Source: Lentzea waywayandensis
GTDB lineage: Bacteria; Actinomycetota; Actinomycetes; Mycobacteriales; Pseudonocardiaceae
Assembly: GCF_900115955.1 (NCBI RefSeq)
Contig: NZ_FOYL01000019.1
Location: 97,125-161,124, forward strand
Length of the DNA: 64,000 bases
Direction: 5' to 3'
Below the pieces are notes generated by a model. The model was given only the letters and a program-made list of their open reading frames with translations. It was not told the DNA's origin and searched no databases. The stretch's first letter is position 1; every line of letters starts with the position of its first letter. Made by a program: the position numbers and the translations under genes. Below, one piece after another: positions 1 through 9,231 of this stretch.

Positions 1-1
1 G

Positions 2-543
<542 letters not shown>

Positions 544-559
<16 letters not shown>

Positions 560-1050
560 CCCCAACCCCGAAGCTGATCGACGTCGCGCGCTGGTTGTGG
601 ATCGCCAGCGCGTGCGTCGGCATGCTGCGGTTCGTGGTGCAGCTCTTCGACCGCGAGACCCTTGTGGCCGAGGCACGCCGGCAGAACCCGGCGATGAACC
701 AGGACCAGATCGACGCCGGCGTCAACGGCGGTGTCCTCTTCGGACTGTTGATCGCCGTCGCCGTCCTGCTCGCGTACACACGGCTGGCGAACACGATGGC
801 GCGCGGCCGCAACTGGGCTCGGATCGTGCTCACCGTGCTGGGTGGCGCTTCCGTCGCGTTCGGACTGTTCCGGCTCGGCGCCTGGGCCAGCGGGGTCGCG
901 GCGGAACTCGGCGTGGAGATGCGGGCGGTCGATCTGGCCGTAACGCTGGTCACCACCGTGCTGGACGCGACCGCGATCGTGCTGATGTACCGGGTGTCCG
1001 CGCACTTCAGGAAGCGCGTCACGGTGGACAGCACCTTCCTGCGCACCTAG
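544..1050 (+). CDS. Small integral membrane protein, tandem paralogue 1
   Basis: I do not recognise a function. The 168-residue product has about four hydrophobic segments (near residues 17-36, 62-83, 92-114 and 131-150) and a short charged loop after the first. A cytoplasmic-type RNWARIVLTVLG motif (residues 89-100) recurs in the neighbours at 1500 and 1895, so the genes form a tandem family. The ATG lies inside the 3' end of hemB, which suggests translational coupling. The product is probably located in the plasma membrane. No enzyme motif or cysteine pair is visible. Confidence 0.8.
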
Positions 1051-1059
1051 GTTTCGAGC

Positions 1060-1503
1060 GTGACGTCTCCGAAGGAATCGGGCACCCCTCGCACCATCAC
1101 CGCGGGCTACTGGCTCGTCGTGGCAGGTGTGGCCCTCAGCGTGCTGGCCTCGCTGTACGTGCTGCTGAACAAGCAGGTGCTGGTCGAGGCCGCCGTTCAG
1201 GGCAACAAGGACCCGAAGATCACCCGGGACATGATCGCCTCGACGGTGAACACCCTGGTGATCGTCTCGCTGGTCGTGACGCTCGTGCTGGCCGGCCTCG
1301 CCGTCTGGTTCGCGGGCAAGGTCAAGGCGGGGCTCAGGAAGAGCCGCACCGGCCTGATGATCACGTTGCTGATCGGGCTGTTCTTCCAGATGATCACGAA
1401 CACGCTCGGGATCGTGACGGTGCTGATCGCCATCTCGGGCCTGGTGCTGTTCTACTTCCGGCAGTCGAGCGACTATCTGGCCGAGCGCGAGCAGCTGACG
1501 TGA
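1060..1503 (+). CDS. Small integral membrane protein, tandem paralogue 2
   Basis: This 147-residue protein of unknown function starts with GTG, 9 nt after the preceding stop. Four hydrophobic segments are visible (about residues 16-36, 64-86, 98-113 and 117-133). The layout matches the neighbouring genes: a first helix, a polar loop of about 25 residues, then three helices. In place of RNWARI it has a basic KSRTGLMITLL stretch at the same position. It ends in a charged cytoplasmic-type tail. It is probably in one transcript with the flanking genes. Confidence 0.78.
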   Translation: MTSPKESGTPRTITAGYWLVVAGVALSVLASLYVLLNKQVLVEAAVQGNKDPKITRDMIASTVNTLVIVSLVVTLVLAGLAVWFAGKVKAGLRKSRTGLMITLLIGLFFQMITNTLGIVTVLIAISGLVLFYFRQSSDYLAEREQLT

Positions 1504-1898
1504 ACGAGGCTCCCCGCTCGGTCCGCATCGCGGTCGGGCTCTGGCTCGCGATCGCCGTCTTCGTGTTGTTCACCACCGCCGGGCTCTGGTTCCAGCGCGG
1601 CGAGGTGCAGCGGCTGACGAACTGGTCGTCGGGACAGGTCACGAGCTTCCTGGCCACGCTGTCCGCGGTCGCGTTGATCTTCGTGGTGGCCTACGCGTTG
1701 CTGACCAGGCTGTTCCTCAGGCGCAGGAACTGGGCGCGGATCGCGTTGTCGTTCATCGCGATCATCCACATGATCTGGATCCTGTTCGTCGGGATCAGCG
1801 CGTCGAACTTGGTCACGTTGCTGCTCATCTGCGCCGCAATCGTCTTCACGTGGCAGGCGCGTACGGCACAGTGGCTCGCGGAGGTGCGTGAGCAGTGA
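1500..1898 (+). CDS. Small integral membrane protein, tandem paralogue 3
   Basis: A 132-residue membrane protein of unknown function. The GTG at 1500 overlaps the previous stop by 4 nt, which decides the start: the frame is open far upstream, but those codons are a shadow of the preceding genes. Four hydrophobic segments are present, and RRRNWARIALSF (about residues 74-85) matches the motif in the genes at 544 and 1895. No catalytic motif was seen. Tight coupling on both sides indicates one operon. Confidence 0.78.
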   Translation: MNEAPRSVRIAVGLWLAIAVFVLFTTAGLWFQRGEVQRLTNWSSGQVTSFLATLSAVALIFVVAYALLTRLFLRRRNWARIALSFIAIIHMIWILFVGISASNLVTLLLICAAIVFTWQARTAQWLAEVREQ

Positions 1899-2512
1899 CC
1901 TATCCACAAGACCCGTGGCAGCAGCAGAACCCCGATGACGTCCAGTGGCAGAACCCCGCCGGCGCCTATCCCGTGGCCCCGGCGCCTGCCGGGCAGTACC
2001 AGGTGAACCAGGTCGGGCAGGCGAGCTTCGCGATGGCGCCGCTCGCGCCCGTGCTGCCCCACGAGATGGCGCCGCCGCGGCCCGCCACGATCACCGCCGC
2101 GATGTGGATCTGGATCGCGGGCGCCGTGCTCTCCGTGGCCGTGCTCCCGGTGATGCTGCTCGCCAACGCCGACTACTTCCTCGGCCAGAACACCTCCACC
2201 AGCGAGCAGGACCGTCAGGCCGGCGAGCTCGGTGTGCGGGTGATGGCCGTGGTGTTCGGCTTCGCGATGCTCGTCGGCGCCGCGCCCTACGTCGCGTTCG
2301 CGATCGTGCTGCGCAACGGCCAGGGCTGGGCTCGGATCCTGCTCACGATCCTCGGCGTGATCGGGCTCCTGTCGATGACCGCGATCACGTTGATCTCGCT
2401 GGGCGCGCGGGTCTGGCAGCCGAGCGTGGTGATCAGCATCGTCGTGATGGGGCTGACCATCGCGGCCGTGGTGCTCCAGTTCCTGCCCGCCTCGAACAAG
2501 TTCGTGCGCTAG
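1895..2512 (+). CDS. Membrane protein with Pro/Gln-rich N-terminus, tandem paralogue 4
   Basis: The 205-residue product begins with about 62 residues rich in Pro, Gln, Asn and Ala (it opens with YPQDPWQQQNPDD). Four hydrophobic segments follow (about 67-90, 113-139, 146-169 and 178-197). NGQGWARILLTILG (residues 141-154) is the family motif shared with the genes at 544 and 1500. Such Pro/Gln-rich cytoplasmic tails are common on actinobacterial membrane proteins. The GTG overlaps the preceding stop by 4 nt. The function is unknown. Confidence 0.8.
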   Translation: MTYPQDPWQQQNPDDVQWQNPAGAYPVAPAPAGQYQVNQVGQASFAMAPLAPVLPHEMAPPRPATITAAMWIWIAGAVLSVAVLPVMLLANADYFLGQNTSTSEQDRQAGELGVRVMAVVFGFAMLVGAAPYVAFAIVLRNGQGWARILLTILGVIGLLSMTAITLISLGARVWQPSVVISIVVMGLTIAAVVLQFLPASNKFVR

Positions 2513-2931
2513 TGCTCTACCGGGAGTCTGGCAGCAGCTGGTGGCCGTTGGTGTGGGGACCGGGATTCGCGGTCGCCGGGTACCTGATCGAACTGATCAC
2601 CGGGCCCGCGTCCGTGACGCTGTGGGCGATCGTGGGGCTCGTGCTGACGCTGTTCGCGGTGTTGTGGGTGAACCTGAAGGTGAAGACCGGCAGCGTCGTG
2701 CTGACGACCGAAGAGGCCCAGTTCGGGCGGGAGAAGCTGCCGGTCGCGATGATCGAGGCCTTCACCGACGTCGGCGCGCCCACCGGGGCCAAGGTGCTCG
2801 GCGGCGGCTGGTCGGTGCCCAAGGGAACGACCGGGATGCCGTTGCGGCTGGTCGACGGCACGGTGGTGCTGGGATGGGCGCGCGATCCGGAAGCCTTCCT
2901 CGCGGCGCTGCGGCGGGTCGTGAGAGGGTGA
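2512..2931 (+). CDS. Two-helix membrane protein, DUF3093-like
   Basis: The GTG at 2512 uses the last base of the preceding TAG, and gives a 139-residue product. It opens with LYRESGSSWWPL, followed by two hydrophobic segments and a soluble domain of about 80 residues ending in ARDPEAFLAALRRVV. The YRE...WW opening, the helix pair and the terminal DPE-L-A-A-L segment resemble actinobacterial DUF3093 proteins. That family call is from memory and is tentative. It does not carry the RNWARI motif of its upstream neighbours. It lies in the same tightly packed run between hemB and hemL. Confidence 0.7.
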   Translation: MLYRESGSSWWPLVWGPGFAVAGYLIELITGPASVTLWAIVGLVLTLFAVLWVNLKVKTGSVVLTTEEAQFGREKLPVAMIEAFTDVGAPTGAKVLGGGWSVPKGTTGMPLRLVDGTVVLGWARDPEAFLAALRRVVRG

Positions 2932-3293
2932 GCGACGTGACAGAGGCCGTGACTGAGCCGGAGTCGGACACCGTGGTGGAGGAGCCTGAGCAGGCCCCGC
3001 CGGCCGGTCCGAGCCTGCACCAGCCCAAGCGGTGGCTCATCGCCGCGGGCGAGGTCGTCGCGATCGTCGTGCTGGTGATCGTCGCCGTGTGGGCCTGGAA
3101 CCGCGGTGTCGTGAGCCTCGAGTACCCGATCGACGGCCGCGAGCCGTTGATCTCCACGCGCTATCACGGCAACTGGCTGGGCACCGCCGCCGGCGCACTC
3201 ACGCTGGCCGTGGTCCTTCTTCTGGACGTGGTGCGGCAGGTCCTGCTGGCTGTGCGCACCCGGCCGCAGAAAGCCGCCGACTCCGACATGTGA
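2928..3293 (+). CDS. Hypothetical membrane protein with acidic N-terminus
   Basis: A 121-residue protein of unknown function. The GTG at 2928 overlaps the preceding stop (GTGA), so I take it as the start. Residues 1-35 are acidic and Pro-rich. A hydrophobic helix follows the PKRW at about residue 36. A loop of about 35 residues with YPIDGREPLIST leads to a second hydrophobic stretch (AGALTLAVVLLLDVV). The short basic tail suggests both ends are cytoplasmic. It is the last of the small membrane genes before hemL. Confidence 0.72.
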   Translation: MSDVTEAVTEPESDTVVEEPEQAPPAGPSLHQPKRWLIAAGEVVAIVVLVIVAVWAWNRGVVSLEYPIDGREPLISTRYHGNWLGTAAGALTLAVVLLLDVVRQVLLAVRTRPQKAADSDM

Positions 3294-3304
3294 GACTGGG
3301 GTAC

Positions 3305-4600
3305 GTGACTGCGAGTCGATCCCAGGCCCTGTTCGAGCGCGCGTCGACGCTGACCCCCGGCGGGGTCAACTCTCCGGTGCGGGCGTTCCACTCCGTCGGC
3401 GGCACCCCGCGTTTCATGGTTCGCGGCGAGGGCCCGCACCTGTGGGACGCGGACGGCAACCGGTACGTCGACCTGGTGGCCTCGTGGGGCCCGATGATCC
3501 TCGGGCACGCCCACCCGTCCGTGGTCGAGGCGGTGCAGAAGGCGGCGTCGTTCGGCCTGTCGTTCGGCACGCCGACCGAGGGTGAGATCGATCTCGCGGC
3601 CGAGATCATCGACCGCGTCGAGCCGGTCCGCCAGGTCCGCCTGGTCAACTCGGGCACCGAGGCCACGATGAGCGCGATCCGCCTCGCGCGCGGTTTCACC
3701 GAGCGTCGCAAGGTCATCAAGTTCGCCGGTTGCTACCACGGCCACGTCGACGCGCTGCTCGCCCAGGCGGGCTCCGGCGTCGCGACCCTGGGCCTGCCTT
3801 CGTCGCCCGGCGTCACGGGCGCGCAGGCCGAGGACACGATCGTCCTGCCGTACAACGACATCGAGGCCGTGCGCGCGGCGTTCGCGGAGAACCCCGGCGA
3901 GATCGCCTGCATCATCACCGAGGCGGCGGCGGGCAACATGGGCGCGGTCGCGCCCTCCGCGGACTTCAACGCGGGCCTGCGCGAGATCTGCGACGCCGAC
4001 GGCGCGTTGCTGATCATGGACGAGGTCATGACCGGCTTCCGCGTCTCGCGGGCAGGCTGGTTCGGCCTGGAGCGCGTGCGCGGCGACCTCTACACGTTCG
4101 GCAAGGTCATGTCCGGCGGCCTGCCCGCGGCGGCGTTCGGCGGCCGCACGGACGTGATGTCCCGCCTGGCGCCCTCCGGCCCCGTCTACCAGGCCGGAAC
4201 GCTGTCCGGAAACCCCGTCGCCGTGGCCGCGGGCCTGGCCACGCTGAAGGCCGCCGACGAGGACGTCTACCGGGCCCTCGACCGCAACGCCGCGCGCCTC
4301 GGCGCGCTCTTCACGGCTTCGTTGACGGAGGCCGGTGTCGAGCACCGCGTGCAGTTCGCTGGGAACCTGGTGAGCGTGTTCTTCGGTGCTACCGAGGTGA
4401 AGGACTACGCGGGCGCGCAGGCGTGCGAGACGTGGCGCTTCCCGCCGTTCTTCCACGCCCTGCTGGAGCGCGGCGTCTACGCCCCGCCCTCGGCGTTCGA
4501 GGCGTGGTTCGTGAACGCCGCCATGGGTGAAGAGGAGTTCGCAGTGATCGCCGACGCGTTGCCGCACGCGGCCCGTGCCGCCAAGGAGGCCCGCAAGTGA
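3305..4600 (+). CDS. hemL: Glutamate-1-semialdehyde 2,1-aminomutase
   Basis: HemL is a PLP enzyme that moves the amino group of glutamate-1-semialdehyde to give 5-aminolevulinate, the substrate of HemB. The 431-residue length is typical. Visible signatures are LTPGGVNSPVRAF at the N-terminus, NSGTEATMSAIRLAR for phosphate binding, CYHGHVDALLAQAGSG, the DEVMTGFR segment and the PLP lysine in FGKVMSGG (about residue 267). The frame is open far upstream. I chose the GTG at 3305 because the next residues, SRSQALFERA, match family N-termini. The 3' end overlaps the phosphatase gene by 4 nt. The pairing with a histidine phosphatase matches the M. tuberculosis Rv0524-Rv0525 order. Confidence 0.96.
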   Translation: MTASRSQALFERASTLTPGGVNSPVRAFHSVGGTPRFMVRGEGPHLWDADGNRYVDLVASWGPMILGHAHPSVVEAVQKAASFGLSFGTPTEGEIDLAAEIIDRVEPVRQVRLVNSGTEATMSAIRLARGFTERRKVIKFAGCYHGHVDALLAQAGSGVATLGLPSSPGVTGAQAEDTIVLPYNDIEAVRAAFAENPGEIACIITEAAAGNMGAVAPSADFNAGLREICDADGALLIMDEVMTGFRVSRAGWFGLERVRGDLYTFGKVMSGGLPAAAFGGRTDVMSRLAPSGPVYQAGTLSGNPVAVAAGLATLKAADEDVYRALDRNAARLGALFTASLTEAGVEHRVQFAGNLVSVFFGATEVKDYAGAQACETWRFPPFFHALLERGVYAPPSAFEAWFVNAAMGEEEFAVIADALPHAARAAKEARK

Positions 4601-5226
4601 CCCGCACCGTCGTCCACCTGCTCCGCCACGGCGAGGTGCACAACCCGACCGGCATCCTGTACGGCCGTCTTCCCGGCTTCAAGCTGTCCGAGCGCGGGCA
4701 GAAGCAGGCGCTGACCGTGGCCGAGCACCTGGCGGACCACGACATCGTGCACGTCGTCGCGTCCCCTTTGGACCGTGCACAGCAGACCGCGTCTCCCATC
4801 GCCGACTCGCATCGGCTGGAGCTGGCCACCGACGACCGGTTGATCGAGGCCGACAACCAGTTCGAGGGGCTGAAGGTCGCGGTGGGCGACGGGGCGCTGC
4901 GGTCGCCTCAGCACTGGCCGAAGCTGGTGAACCCGTTCAAGCCGTCCTGGGGCGAGCCGTACATCGAGATCGCTCACCGGATGCTGGGCGCGGTGCAGAA
5001 GGCTCGGGCCGCCGCCGAGGGGCATGAGGCTGTCTGCGTTTCGCACCAGCTGCCCATCTGGACGGTGCGGCGGTTCCTGGAGGGCAAGCGGATGTGGCAC
5101 GACCCGCGGAAACGGGAGTGCTCGCTCGCTTCGCTCACGTCGCTGATCTTCGAGGGTGAGCAGCTGGTCCGGATCGCCTATTCCGAACCGGTGGGTGCCA
5201 CCAATCCTCGGGTGACCGGGGCATGA
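4597..5226 (+). CDS. Histidine phosphatase (phosphoglycerate mutase-like) family protein
   Basis: A 209-residue cytoplasmic protein of the histidine phosphatase superfamily. The nucleophile motif LLRHGEVHN (residues 8-16) is followed by LYGR and by SERGQKQA. A Glu lies in the acid-loop region, and the second catalytic His is in VSHQLPIW. The substrate cannot be read from the sequence. It sits between hemL and the thioredoxin lipoprotein with overlaps at both ends, as does Rv0525 in M. tuberculosis. The GTG start overlaps the hemL stop (GTGA). Confidence 0.9.
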   Translation: MTRTVVHLLRHGEVHNPTGILYGRLPGFKLSERGQKQALTVAEHLADHDIVHVVASPLDRAQQTASPIADSHRLELATDDRLIEADNQFEGLKVAVGDGALRSPQHWPKLVNPFKPSWGEPYIEIAHRMLGAVQKARAAAEGHEAVCVSHQLPIWTVRRFLEGKRMWHDPRKRECSLASLTSLIFEGEQLVRIAYSEPVGATNPRVTGA

Positions 5227-5780
5227 AGCGTTTTCTGGTGCTGTTGTTGTTACTCGCCGGATGCACCACCGGGAAGGACGCTGCCCAGATCGGGGCCGGG
5301 GATTTCTACCTCGTGGCTCCCGGCGGGCAGGTCAAGATCCGGTACGCGCCCAGCGAGCGCAAGGAGCTGAAGGGGCTCGAAGGCGAGTCCCTGCTGGAAG
5401 AGGGCAAGGTCGTCAAGCTCTCCGACTACGCGGGCAAGCCCGTCGTGATCAACATCTGGGGAGCCTGGTGCGGGCCCTGCCGGACCGAGGCCCCCGAGAT
5501 GCAGAAGATCTTCGACGCCGGGACCCAGGTGGTCGGGGTCGACGTCAAGGAGACCTCAAAGGATCATCCCCGGGACTTCATGAAGGACCGGTCGCTGACC
5601 TATCCGTCCATTTACGACGCTTCGGCGCGGAGCTTCATCAACGTGTTCCGGGGAGTTCCGGCCAACACCGTGCCTTCCACGTTCATCGTGGACAAGGACC
5701 ACAAGGTGGCGGCGGCGTTCCTGGTGCCGGTACTGGCTTCCGATCTCCAGTCCGTTTTGGACGAACTGGCCAAGGAATGA
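5223..5780 (+). CDS. TlpA/ResA-type thioredoxin lipoprotein
   Basis: A 185-residue extracytoplasmic thiol-disulfide oxidoreductase. The N-terminus is a lipoprotein signal (KRFLVLLLLLAGC, with Cys at about residue 14). A TlpA-like thioredoxin fold follows, with NIWGAWCGPCRTEAPEM carrying the WCGPC redox motif, and later a cis-proline region (VPSTFIVD). It lies just upstream of ccdA-resB-ccsB. In System II cytochrome c maturation this class of protein reduces the haem-binding CXXCH cysteines of apocytochromes, with electrons supplied through CcdA. The start overlaps the preceding stop (ATGA). The M. tuberculosis counterpart by position is Rv0526. Confidence 0.93.
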   Translation: MKRFLVLLLLLAGCTTGKDAAQIGAGDFYLVAPGGQVKIRYAPSERKELKGLEGESLLEEGKVVKLSDYAGKPVVINIWGAWCGPCRTEAPEMQKIFDAGTQVVGVDVKETSKDHPRDFMKDRSLTYPSIYDASARSFINVFRGVPANTVPSTFIVDKDHKVAAAFLVPVLASDLQSVLDELAKE

Positions 5781-5782
5781 GA

Positions 5783-5806
5783 GAAGGGGGCCGCGAGGCC
5801 CCCTTC
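5783..5806 (+). terminator. Intrinsic-type terminator after the thioredoxin gene
   Basis: A perfect 10-bp stem (GAAGGGGGCC / GGCCCCCTTC) with a GCGA tetraloop begins 3 nt after the thioredoxin stop and is followed by TTCG. It lies between two convergent genes and could serve both strands. Confidence 0.8.
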
Positions 5807-5820
5807 TTCGTGTCGCTCGC

Positions 5821-6807
5821 CTACTGGGCGGGCGGTTCCGCCGGGGCGTTCAGCGACGGGATCTTGGCCTTGAAGGCCTTGATCATCGCGTCGCGGCCGA
5901 TCGAGTTGAACTGCTTGCCCAGCGTGCGCATGATCGAGTTGCCGGTCGGCCGGTAGAGGCCCGTCTTGTAGTACCGAGCACCCTCGACCGGGGCGATCAC
6001 GCCGCCGTCCGGGGAGGGCTGGCCCAGGTACTCGCCCCACTTGGCGCCGGTCGGATCGCTGGTCACGTTGATCTCACGCGGTTCGGAGCCCGTGTAGTTC
6101 GCGTACGGGTAGTCGTACTCGTCGGCCAGGCCGCCGATCGAGTGGCCGAGCTCGTGGATCGCGATCTGGCCGGCCTGCGCGTTCGAGCCGGAGGCGGTGG
6201 CGACCGAACCGCCCGCGCCGCCGTACTTCGCGGTGTTGCCGAGGGCGATCACCTGGTCCGCCTGCGGGGCGAGAGCGGCGAACTCCTTGGCCTTGGTCTC
6301 GTTGACGCAGAGCAGGCGTTCGGTGTTCGCGTCGCGGCCCTGGCACCAGAAACCCATGTCCAGCGCGGTGTTCTTGAGCAGGCCCCTGGTCGGGTCGTGG
6401 TCCACACCGGACTCGGCGGAGATCACGTTGACCTGCCAGACGTTGAAGTACTCCTTGTAGGAGGCGAAGGGCTCCACCGCGGAGAGCTCTTCCCACTTGC
6501 TCTTCACGTTGCCGGTGTAGGTCTCCAGGTCGTCGGCCGTGTAGCCGTCGCCCACGAAGACGAGGTCGAAGCGATCGGCTGAGTCGCCGGTCACCTGGAC
6601 GGGGATCACGTCGGCCGCGGCCAGCGCGCGGAAGGTCGTGGACTTCTCGGCTGGTGCTTTCGGGGTCAGGGCCTGCGTGATGGAGCCGTCCTCGTTGAAG
6701 ACCTCGCGCCATTCCATCGCCGGGGCAGCGCCACCGGCCGGTACCTGCGCGAACAGTGCCAGCGCCGCGACGGTGAACGCGGGGAGTAGCAGCCGGGAAC
6801 GATGCAT
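5821..6807 (-). CDS. Secreted M64 (IgA peptidase-like) zinc metallopeptidase
   Basis: A 328-residue exported protein. A Sec signal peptide spans about residues 1-28 and ends in an AGGAAPA cleavage region. The zinc-binding signature HELGHSIGGLADEY (residues 218-231) has the HExxH pair and the downstream Asp/Glu-Tyr typical of family M64. FVGDGYT (about residues 85-91) is another M64 hallmark. Two cysteines (FWCQGRDANTERLLC) could form a disulfide. Natural substrates of these bacterial enzymes are mostly unknown. It is transcribed against its left neighbour and diverges from ccdA, with a 130-bp intergenic region holding both promoters. Confidence 0.88.
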   Translation of the reverse strand: MHRSRLLLPAFTVAALALFAQVPAGGAAPAMEWREVFNEDGSITQALTPKAPAEKSTTFRALAAADVIPVQVTGDSADRFDLVFVGDGYTADDLETYTGNVKSKWEELSAVEPFASYKEYFNVWQVNVISAESGVDHDPTRGLLKNTALDMGFWCQGRDANTERLLCVNETKAKEFAALAPQADQVIALGNTAKYGGAGGSVATASGSNAQAGQIAIHELGHSIGGLADEYDYPYANYTGSEPREINVTSDPTGAKWGEYLGQPSPDGGVIAPVEGARYYKTGLYRPTGNSIMRTLGKQFNSIGRDAMIKAFKAKIPSLNAPAEPPAQ

Positions 6808-6937
6808 GGGCTGACGCTAAGCAACCGTGATGTCACCCACAAGCGGCGATTGTAGGTACTTTTGGCCCAAGCCTTGTGTCGGGTCAAAACCGATGCCGGT
6901 CGTCGCGTGATCTGGGCAACTACCTACTCTGAGATCT

Positions 6938-7714
6938 GTGAACCCCACCGATCTGGCGATCTCCGGGCCGTTGCTGCTGGCCACCGGGGTCGCCTTGCTC
7001 GCTGGGTTCATCTCGTTCGCGTCACCGTGCGTGGTGCCGCTCGTGCCCGGTTACCTCGCGTATCTCGCCGGTCTGGTCGGTGCCGAGGCGCCTCGGGTGG
7101 AGGCGAACGAACCGGCGAAGCAGGGCCGGTGGCGCGTCGCCGGGGCCTCGTTGCTGTTCGTGCTCGGGTTCACGGTCGTCTTCGCGTTGGCCTCGATGGC
7201 CATCCTCGGTGCGTCGGACGCGTTGTTCCTCAACGCCGATCTGTTCCAGCGCATCGGTGGTGTCATCACGATCCTGATGGGGTTGGTGTTCCTCGGGCTC
7301 GTTCCGGCGTTGCAGAAGGACGTGCGGTTCCACACCAAGCCCAACGCCGGGTTGATCGGGGCGCCGGTGCTCGGGGCCGTGTTCGCGCTCGGGTGGACGC
7401 CCTGTCTCGGGCCGACGCTGGCCGGGGTGCTCGCCGTCGCGCGCAGCACCGAGGTCGGGTCGTCGACGGCGCGCGGTGCCGTGCTGGTGCTGGCCTACTG
7501 CCTGGGGCTCGGGTTGCCGTTCGTGGTCCTCGCGCTCGGCGCGCGGTGGGCGCTGGGCGTCACGAAGTGGCTGCGCACGCACGCCCGGCAGGTGCAGATC
7601 TTCGGTGGCGTGCTGCTGATCCTGGTCGGGATCGCGCTGGTCACGGGGCTCTGGGGTGAGTTCGTCGGGTGGCTGCGCTACTCGTTCGTCGACGTCGTGA
7701 GGCTGCCGCTCTAG
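6938..7714 (+). CDS. ccdA: CcdA-type cytochrome c biogenesis transmembrane electron carrier
   Basis: A 258-residue polytopic membrane protein with six or more hydrophobic segments. The two CcdA/DsbD signatures are present: SFASPCVVPLVPGYLAYL near the N-terminus and LGWTPCLGPTLAGVL in the middle. Their cysteines relay electrons from cytoplasmic thioredoxin to the outer face of the membrane. The likely partner is the TlpA-like lipoprotein at 5223, and the end user is the ResB-CcsB haem lyase encoded next. The GTG start follows GATCT with no strong Shine-Dalgarno sequence. The stop overlaps the resB start. Confidence 0.94.
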   Translation: MNPTDLAISGPLLLATGVALLAGFISFASPCVVPLVPGYLAYLAGLVGAEAPRVEANEPAKQGRWRVAGASLLFVLGFTVVFALASMAILGASDALFLNADLFQRIGGVITILMGLVFLGLVPALQKDVRFHTKPNAGLIGAPVLGAVFALGWTPCLGPTLAGVLAVARSTEVGSSTARGAVLVLAYCLGLGLPFVVLALGARWALGVTKWLRTHARQVQIFGGVLLILVGIALVTGLWGEFVGWLRYSFVDVVRLPL

Positions 7715-9231
7715 TGATCGCCTTCCTCCGCAACACGTGGCGCGGGCTCACCTCGATGAGGACCGCGCTGACCCTGCTGTTCCTGCTCGCGCTCGCGGCG
7801 ATGCCCGGCGCGTTGCTGCCGCAGCGGTCGCTCAACTCGGCCAAGGTCGACGACTACATCGCCCAGAAGGGCTGGTGGGGCGAGTTCCTGCTCAAGCTCG
7901 GGTTCTTCGAGGTGTACGCCACGCCGTGGTTCGCCGCGATCTACCTGCTGCTGTTCACGTCCCTCGTCGGGTGCCTGCTTCCCCGCACGTGGGAGTACTT
8001 CAAGCAGATGCGCGCGAAGCCGGTGCTCACGCCGCGCAATCTCTCGCGGATGCCGCACCACGCGCAGGCCGAGCTCGACGTGATGCCGGACGAGGCCGTG
8101 GCGCGAGCCAGGAAGGTCCTGCGCGGCTGGCGGATGGAGACCGGCGAGGACACGGTCAGCGCCGAGCGCGGGTTCCTGCGCGAGACCGGCAACCTGGTCT
8201 TCCACTTCGCGTTGCTCGGCCTGCTGGTGTCGTTCGCGCTGGGCAAGATGTTCAGCTACGAGGGCCAGATCATCGTCCAGGCCGACGGCGGCCAGTTCTG
8301 CAACGGCGGCATCTTCAACTACGACCAGTTCCGGCCGGGGCTGCGGGTCGACGGCACGGACCTCACGCCGTTCTGCGTCGAGATCGGCAAGTTCTCCGCC
8401 GAGTACCTCGACAACGGCCAGCCCGTCGGCTTCAAGGCGGACATCCGCTACCAGTCGGGTGAGAGCCTCGCCTCGAACACCTGGAACCCCTTCACCCTCC
8501 AGGTCAACCACCCGCTGCGCACCGAAGGCGACCGCCTCTACCTGCTCGGCCACGGGTACACGCCGACGTTCACGGTGACGTTCCCCAACGGCGAGAAGCG
8601 CACGCAGGGCATCCAGTGGCTGCCGACCGACCAGCTCACGCTGGCCTCGGAGGGCGCGACGAAGTTCGACCCGCCCGGAGTCACGGACTCCGAGACGCGG
8701 CGCAAGAACCAGATCGCGGTGACCGGTCTGCTGGCGCCGACGCCGTTGCTGCACGGCAACATCCTGAGCTCGAAGTTCCCGGCGCTGAACGACCCGATGG
8801 TCGCCGTCGACGTGTACCGCGGCGACCTCGGCGTGGACGACGGCCGCGGCCAGTCGATCTTCTCGATCGACCAGAAGATGGTCGACCAGGGCCGGTTGCA
8901 GAAGGTCGCGCGCAAGAACCTCGCGCTGGGCGAGGAGATCGCGCTCGACGACGGCACCAAGGTGCGCTTCGACTCCGTGAACGACTGGGTGTCGTTGCAG
9001 GTCTCGCACGACCCGACCCAGGGTTACGTGCTGGTGTTCGCCATCCTGATCATCCTCGGCCTGGGGGTCTCGCTGACCGTCAAGCGCCGCAGGGTGTGGG
9101 TCCGTGCGACTCGTCTGACCGACGGGCGTACTTTGGTCGAGGTCGGCGGGCTCGCCCGTACTGACCAGGCAGGATACGGCGAGGAGTTCACGCGGGTCGC
9201 CCGCGCGGTGCTGAACGAGGAGAAGTCCTGA
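7714..9231 (+). CDS. resB: Cytochrome c biogenesis protein ResB (Ccs1)
   Basis: A 505-residue membrane protein, one half of the System II cytochrome c synthase, which carries haem across the membrane and attaches it to apocytochrome c. The opening RNTWRGLTSMRTALTLLFLLALAAMPGALLPQR region is typical of ResB. Three further hydrophobic segments follow (near residues 65, 160 and 430), with a large extracytoplasmic domain between the last two. I place the start at the GTG on the last base of the ccdA stop, since the upstream part of the frame is shadow. Its TGA overlaps the ccsB ATG. Confidence 0.93.
   Translation: MIAFLRNTWRGLTSMRTALTLLFLLALAAMPGALLPQRSLNSAKVDDYIAQKGWWGEFLLKLGFFEVYATPWFAAIYLLLFTSLVGCLLPRTWEYFKQMRAKPVLTPRNLSRMPHHAQAELDVMPDEAVARARKVLRGWRMETGEDTVSAERGFLRETGNLVFHFALLGLLVSFALGKMFSYEGQIIVQADGGQFCNGGIFNYDQFRPGLRVDGTDLTPFCVEIGKFSAEYLDNGQPVGFKADIRYQSGESLASNTWNPFTLQVNHPLRTEGDRLYLLGHGYTPTFTVTFPNGEKRTQGIQWLPTDQLTLASEGATKFDPPGVTDSETRRKNQIAVTGLLAPTPLLHGNILSSKFPALNDPMVAVDVYRGDLGVDDGRGQSIFSIDQKMVDQGRLQKVARKNLALGEEIALDDGTKVRFDSVNDWVSLQVSHDPTQGYVLVFAILIILGLGVSLTVKRRRVWVRATRLTDGRTLVEVGGLARTDQAGYGEEFTRVARAVLNEEKS

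Noticed and set aside
7711..9009. A 432-codon minus-strand frame and similar long frames opposite resB, hemL, menD and nuoD
   Set aside because: All are third-position GC shadows of well-identified genes.
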